A stretch of DNA of 16,785 bases from JADJWR01 sp964610575 (GTDB taxonomy: Bacteria > Pseudomonadota > Gammaproteobacteria > Burkholderiales > Burkholderiaceae_F). Under the pieces are notes generated by a model that was not told the DNA's origin, did no database searches, and saw only the letters and a program-made list of their open reading frames with translations. Positions 14,518 to 16,785 of this stretch are shown one piece after another; the stretch's first letter is position 1, and each line of letters starts with the position of its first letter. The position numbers were made by a program, and so were the translations under genes. The stretch spans positions 1 through 16,785 of the forward strand of contig CAZSYX010000071.1 of assembly GCA_964610575.1 (NCBI GenBank). Reading direction: 5' to 3'.

Positions 14518-15996
14518 TCAGGCGCCGGCGCGCGCCAGCAGGAACTCGGCGAGCAGCGGCACCGGCCGCCCGGTGGCGCCCTTCGCATCGCCCGACACCG
14601 AGGAGGTGCCCGCGATGTCCAGGTGCGCCCACTTGTACTTGGTCGCGAACTTGCTGAGGAACAGCGCGGCGGTGACGGAACCCGCGGCCGGGCCACCGAG
14701 GTTGCTCATGTCGGCGAAGTTGCTCTTCAGCTGGCCGATGTAGTCGTCCCACACGGGCATCTGCCAGGCGCGGTCGCCGGTGGCCATGCCCGCCGCCAGC
14801 AGTTCGGCGGCAAGCGCCTCGTCGTTGGCGAACAGGCCGCTGGCGTGCGCGCCGAGCGCGATCACGCAGGCGCCGGTCAGCGTCGCAATGTCGATCACGC
14901 AGGCCGGCTCGAAGCGCTCGACGTAGGTCAGCGCGTCGCACAGCACGAGGCGGCCCTCGGCATCGGTGTTCAGGATCTCGATCGTGATGCCGGACATCGA
15001 GCGCACCACGTCGCCCGGCCGGCTGGCGTTGCCGCCCGGCATGTTCTCGACCGCCATCACCGCGCCCACCAGGTTGATCGGCAGGCCGAGCCGCGCGACG
15101 GTGCGGAACACGCCGAGCACGGTGCCGCCGCCGCACATGTCGTACTTCATCTCGTCGAGGCCGGCGCTGGGCTTCAGCGACACGCCGCCGGTGTCGAAGG
15201 TCATGCCCTTGCCGACCAGCACGACCGGCTTCGCGCTGCCGCCGCCGTTGTACTTCATCACGATGAACTTGCACGGCGAGTGCGAGGCGCGGCCGACCGA
15301 CAGCGCCGAGCCCATGCCCAGCTTCTCCATGTCCTCGCGCTCCAGGACCTCGACCTCGAAGCCGAACTCCTTGCCCATCGCCTGCGCGGTCTGCGCCATG
15401 TAGCCGGGCGTGCAGACATTGCCGCCGTGGTTGCCGAGGTCCTTGGTGAGCGCCATGCCTTCGGCGATCGCCTGGCCCTGCTTCAACGCCGTCTCGAGTT
15501 CCGGCGTGGCCTCGGCTACCAGCAGCGCGATTGCGCCGGCGCCGCGCTCCGCCGGCTTGTTCTGGCGCGGCGCGTCGAACTTGTAGGCGCCGTCCGCCAG
15601 CAAGCGCGCCGCCTGCTGCACGCGCCAGGCAGCCGCACGGTTCGGCAGGTCGAGATCGACCAGGGCGACGGCAGCCGACCTGGCAACACCGCCGGCGAGC
15701 GCCCTGGCGGCGCCGCTGACCGCCTCGCGGAAGCTTTTGTCGCCGAGGTCGGCGCGCTTGCCCAGGCTGACCAGCAGCACACGCTCGGCGGCCACGCCGG
15801 GCAGGTCAGGCAGCATCAGTGTCGAGCCGGCCTTTTCGTCGAGGTCGCCACGCTTCAGTGCCGCGGCGAGTTTGCCGCCTGCGGCGGCATCGACCGCCTG
15901 CGTCGTCGGCGTCAGCAGTCCGTCGGCAAAGGCGCCGACCGCCAGCACGCCGGTCTTCAGCGTCACCGGTGACGCATTCGAAATATTCATTTCCAT
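14518..15996 (-). CDS. pepA: Leucyl aminopeptidase (M17 family)
   Basis: A 492-residue cytosolic two-metal aminopeptidase that removes N-terminal residues from peptides; in E. coli PepA also binds DNA at cer/psi sites. The M17 signature NTDAEGRL is at 343-350. All catalytic and metal residues of the E. coli enzyme are present at a constant offset of seven: K263, D268, K275, D286, D345, E347 and R349 (in VGKGMTFDTGG, SLK, KYDMCG and the signature). Length is typical. One oddity: the segment usually read as N-(L/R)-P-x-N before the catalytic domain is NHGGN (189-193). ATG 15996 is preceded by CTGGAG seven bases upstream; the second ATG (codon 3) is too far from it. It lies 65 bp downstream of the AbgT-family gene on the same strand, so co-transcription is likely. 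Confidence 0.95.
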   Translation of the reverse strand: MEMNISNASPVTLKTGVLAVGAFADGLLTPTTQAVDAAAGGKLAAALKRGDLDEKAGSTLMLPDLPGVAAERVLLVSLGKRADLGDKSFREAVSGAARALAGGVARSAAVALVDLDLPNRAAAWRVQQAARLLADGAYKFDAPRQNKPAERGAGAIALLVAEATPELETALKQGQAIAEGMALTKDLGNHGGNVCTPGYMAQTAQAMGKEFGFEVEVLEREDMEKLGMGSALSVGRASHSPCKFIVMKYNGGGSAKPVVLVGKGMTFDTGGVSLKPSAGLDEMKYDMCGGGTVLGVFRTVARLGLPINLVGAVMAVENMPGGNASRPGDVVRSMSGITIEILNTDAEGRLVLCDALTYVERFEPACVIDIATLTGACVIALGAHASGLFANDEALAAELLAAGMATGDRAWQMPVWDDYIGQLKSNFADMSNLGGPAAGSVTAALFLSKFATKYKWAHLDIAGTSSVSGDAKGATGRPVPLLAEFLLARAGA

Positions 15997-16003
15997 CGCT
16001 TTG

Positions 16004-16009
16004 CTCCAG
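16004..16009 (-). promoter_or_regulatory. Ribosome binding site of pepA
   Basis: CTGGAG on the minus strand, seven bases before ATG 15996; it favours the first of two nearby in-frame ATG codons. Confidence 0.55.
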
Positions 16010-16061
16010 GAATTGTCCAGTACCGTTCAAACAAGACCGGGGCGTGCGCCACGGCAGGTTT

Positions 16062-16785
16062 TCAGATGCCCCACGGCAGGCCGAGCAGCTGCCAGGCGAT
16101 GAGCAGCGCCAGCCATACGACCGCGATGGCGATCACATAGGGCAGCATCAGCGCGATGACGGTGCCGACGCCGGCGTCCTTCACGTACTTCTGGCAGAAC
16201 ACCACGATCATCGCGAAGTAGGCGTTGAGCGGCGTGATCGAGTTCATCGGCGAGTCGCCGACGCGATAGGCCGCCAGCACCGCGTCCGGCTGCACGCCGA
16301 GCTTCATCAGCAGCGGCACGAAGATCGGCGCGAAGATCGCCCACTTCGGAATGGCGCCGGTGATGATCAGGTCGAGGATCAGAACGACGATCACGAAGCC
16401 GATCATCAGCCACACCGCATCCAGATTGGCGGCCTGCAGGATGTTGGCGAGTGAGATCGCCGCCAGCGGCGCCATGTTGGTGTAGTTGAAGTAGGCGAGG
16501 AACTGGCTGATGATCAGCAGCAGGAAGATGAGGCCGGACAGGCTGCCGATGGCCTTCTGGACGGCGTTGATGACGTCGACCGAGGTCTTCATCGTCTTGG
16601 CGCCGAGGCCGTAACCGATGCCGGACAGCAGGAAGACCAGCGCGATGGTCACGATCAGGCTGTTCATGAACGGCGAGTTGCCGATGATCGAGCCGGTTTC
16701 GGGGTTGCGCAGCGGCGCACCCGACGGCAGCGTCAGCATTCCCACGAAGCCCAGCGCCAGCAGCAGGCCGAGCCCGGCGTACTTC
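16062..16785 (-). CDS. AbgT-family transporter, C-terminal part (cut by window edge)
   Basis: The frame is open to the right edge, giving the last 240 residues of a carrier that should total about 500. E. coli AbgT imports p-aminobenzoyl-glutamate, a folate breakdown product; MtrF relatives are linked to antimetabolite (sulfonamide) efflux. Several membrane helices are visible, and the family signature RVGDSPMNSITPLNAYF is intact near the C-terminus, followed by VGTVIALMLPYVIAIAVVW and a short LLGLPWGI tail. The start is outside the window; GTG at 16745 is internal, because the codons upstream (YAGLGLLLALGFVG) continue a membrane helix. Pairing with the downstream aminopeptidase gene suggests import of a peptide-like or acyl-glutamate compound rather than drug efflux, but this is inference. 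Confidence 0.88.
   Translation of the reverse strand, partial: KYAGLGLLLALGFVGMLTLPSGAPLRNPETGSIIGNSPFMNSLIVTIALVFLLSGIGYGLGAKTMKTSVDVINAVQKAIGSLSGLIFLLLIISQFLAYFNYTNMAPLAAISLANILQAANLDAVWLMIGFVIVVLILDLIITGAIPKWAIFAPIFVPLLMKLGVQPDAVLAAYRVGDSPMNSITPLNAYFAMIVVFCQKYVKDAGVGTVIALMLPYVIAIAVVWLALLIAWQLLGLPWGI

Noticed and set aside
14374..15972. 532-codon plus-strand frame opposite pepA
   Set aside because: Antisense of a fully conserved enzyme; His/Arg/Ala-rich, no motif.
1..16785. CRISPR array, tRNA, rRNA, insertion sequence, attachment site, toxin-antitoxin or defence system
   Set aside because: No spaced direct repeats, tRNA fold, transposase, integrase or defence domain was seen on reading both strands.

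Overview
This is a 16.8 kb stretch of very GC-rich bacterial chromosome. The family mix (PepA, SulP, MscS, AI-2E permease, YfcC, AbgT), the GTG/TTG starts and the base composition suggest a betaproteobacterium, probably Burkholderiales. That placement is inference: there is no rRNA, tRNA or marker gene to confirm it. I see no phage, insertion sequence, CRISPR array or tRNA. Nearly every gene concerns the cell envelope or membrane transport.

Layout. Positions 1-369 hold no recognisable gene. From 370 to 4728 four genes run on the plus strand: a small secreted protein with a DsrE-like pattern (370-855), a membrane-anchored alpha/beta hydrolase (986-2560), a multi-pass CREST/ceramidase-like putative metal hydrolase with a TTG start (2639-3412), and a lipoprotein alpha/beta hydrolase of the DUF900 type (3418-4728). 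The last two are 5 nt apart. A GC hairpin region (about 4755-4826) separates them from a convergent minus-strand pair: a secreted META + DUF4377 protein (7396-8223) whose stop codon overlaps the GTG start of a large MscS-family channel (4826-7399). Divergent from that pair is an AI-2E-type permease (8468-9511), which converges on a small PLDc_N/SHOCT membrane protein (9565-9942, minus).

Next come a YfcC-family carrier (10173-11762) and a SulP anion transporter with a STAS domain (11877-13604), both plus strand. Convergent with these is a basic, Ala/Lys/Arg-rich protein of unknown function (13626-14165, minus). Upstream of it lies a decayed gene tail (14233-14391 and further) with two in-frame stops. 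The window ends with a minus-strand pair: an AbgT-family transporter, cut by the window edge (16062 to end), followed 65 bp downstream by leucyl aminopeptidase PepA (14518-15996).

How they may work together. The 370-4728 cluster places three predicted hydrolases in or near the membranes and may act on lipids or esters of the envelope; this is the most novel-looking unit, but no substrate can be read from sequence. META/DUF4377-MscS looks like an envelope or osmotic stress unit with coupled translation. AbgT-PepA pairs uptake of a small acyl-amino-acid or peptide-like compound with an intracellular aminopeptidase. I found no clear defence or mobile system.
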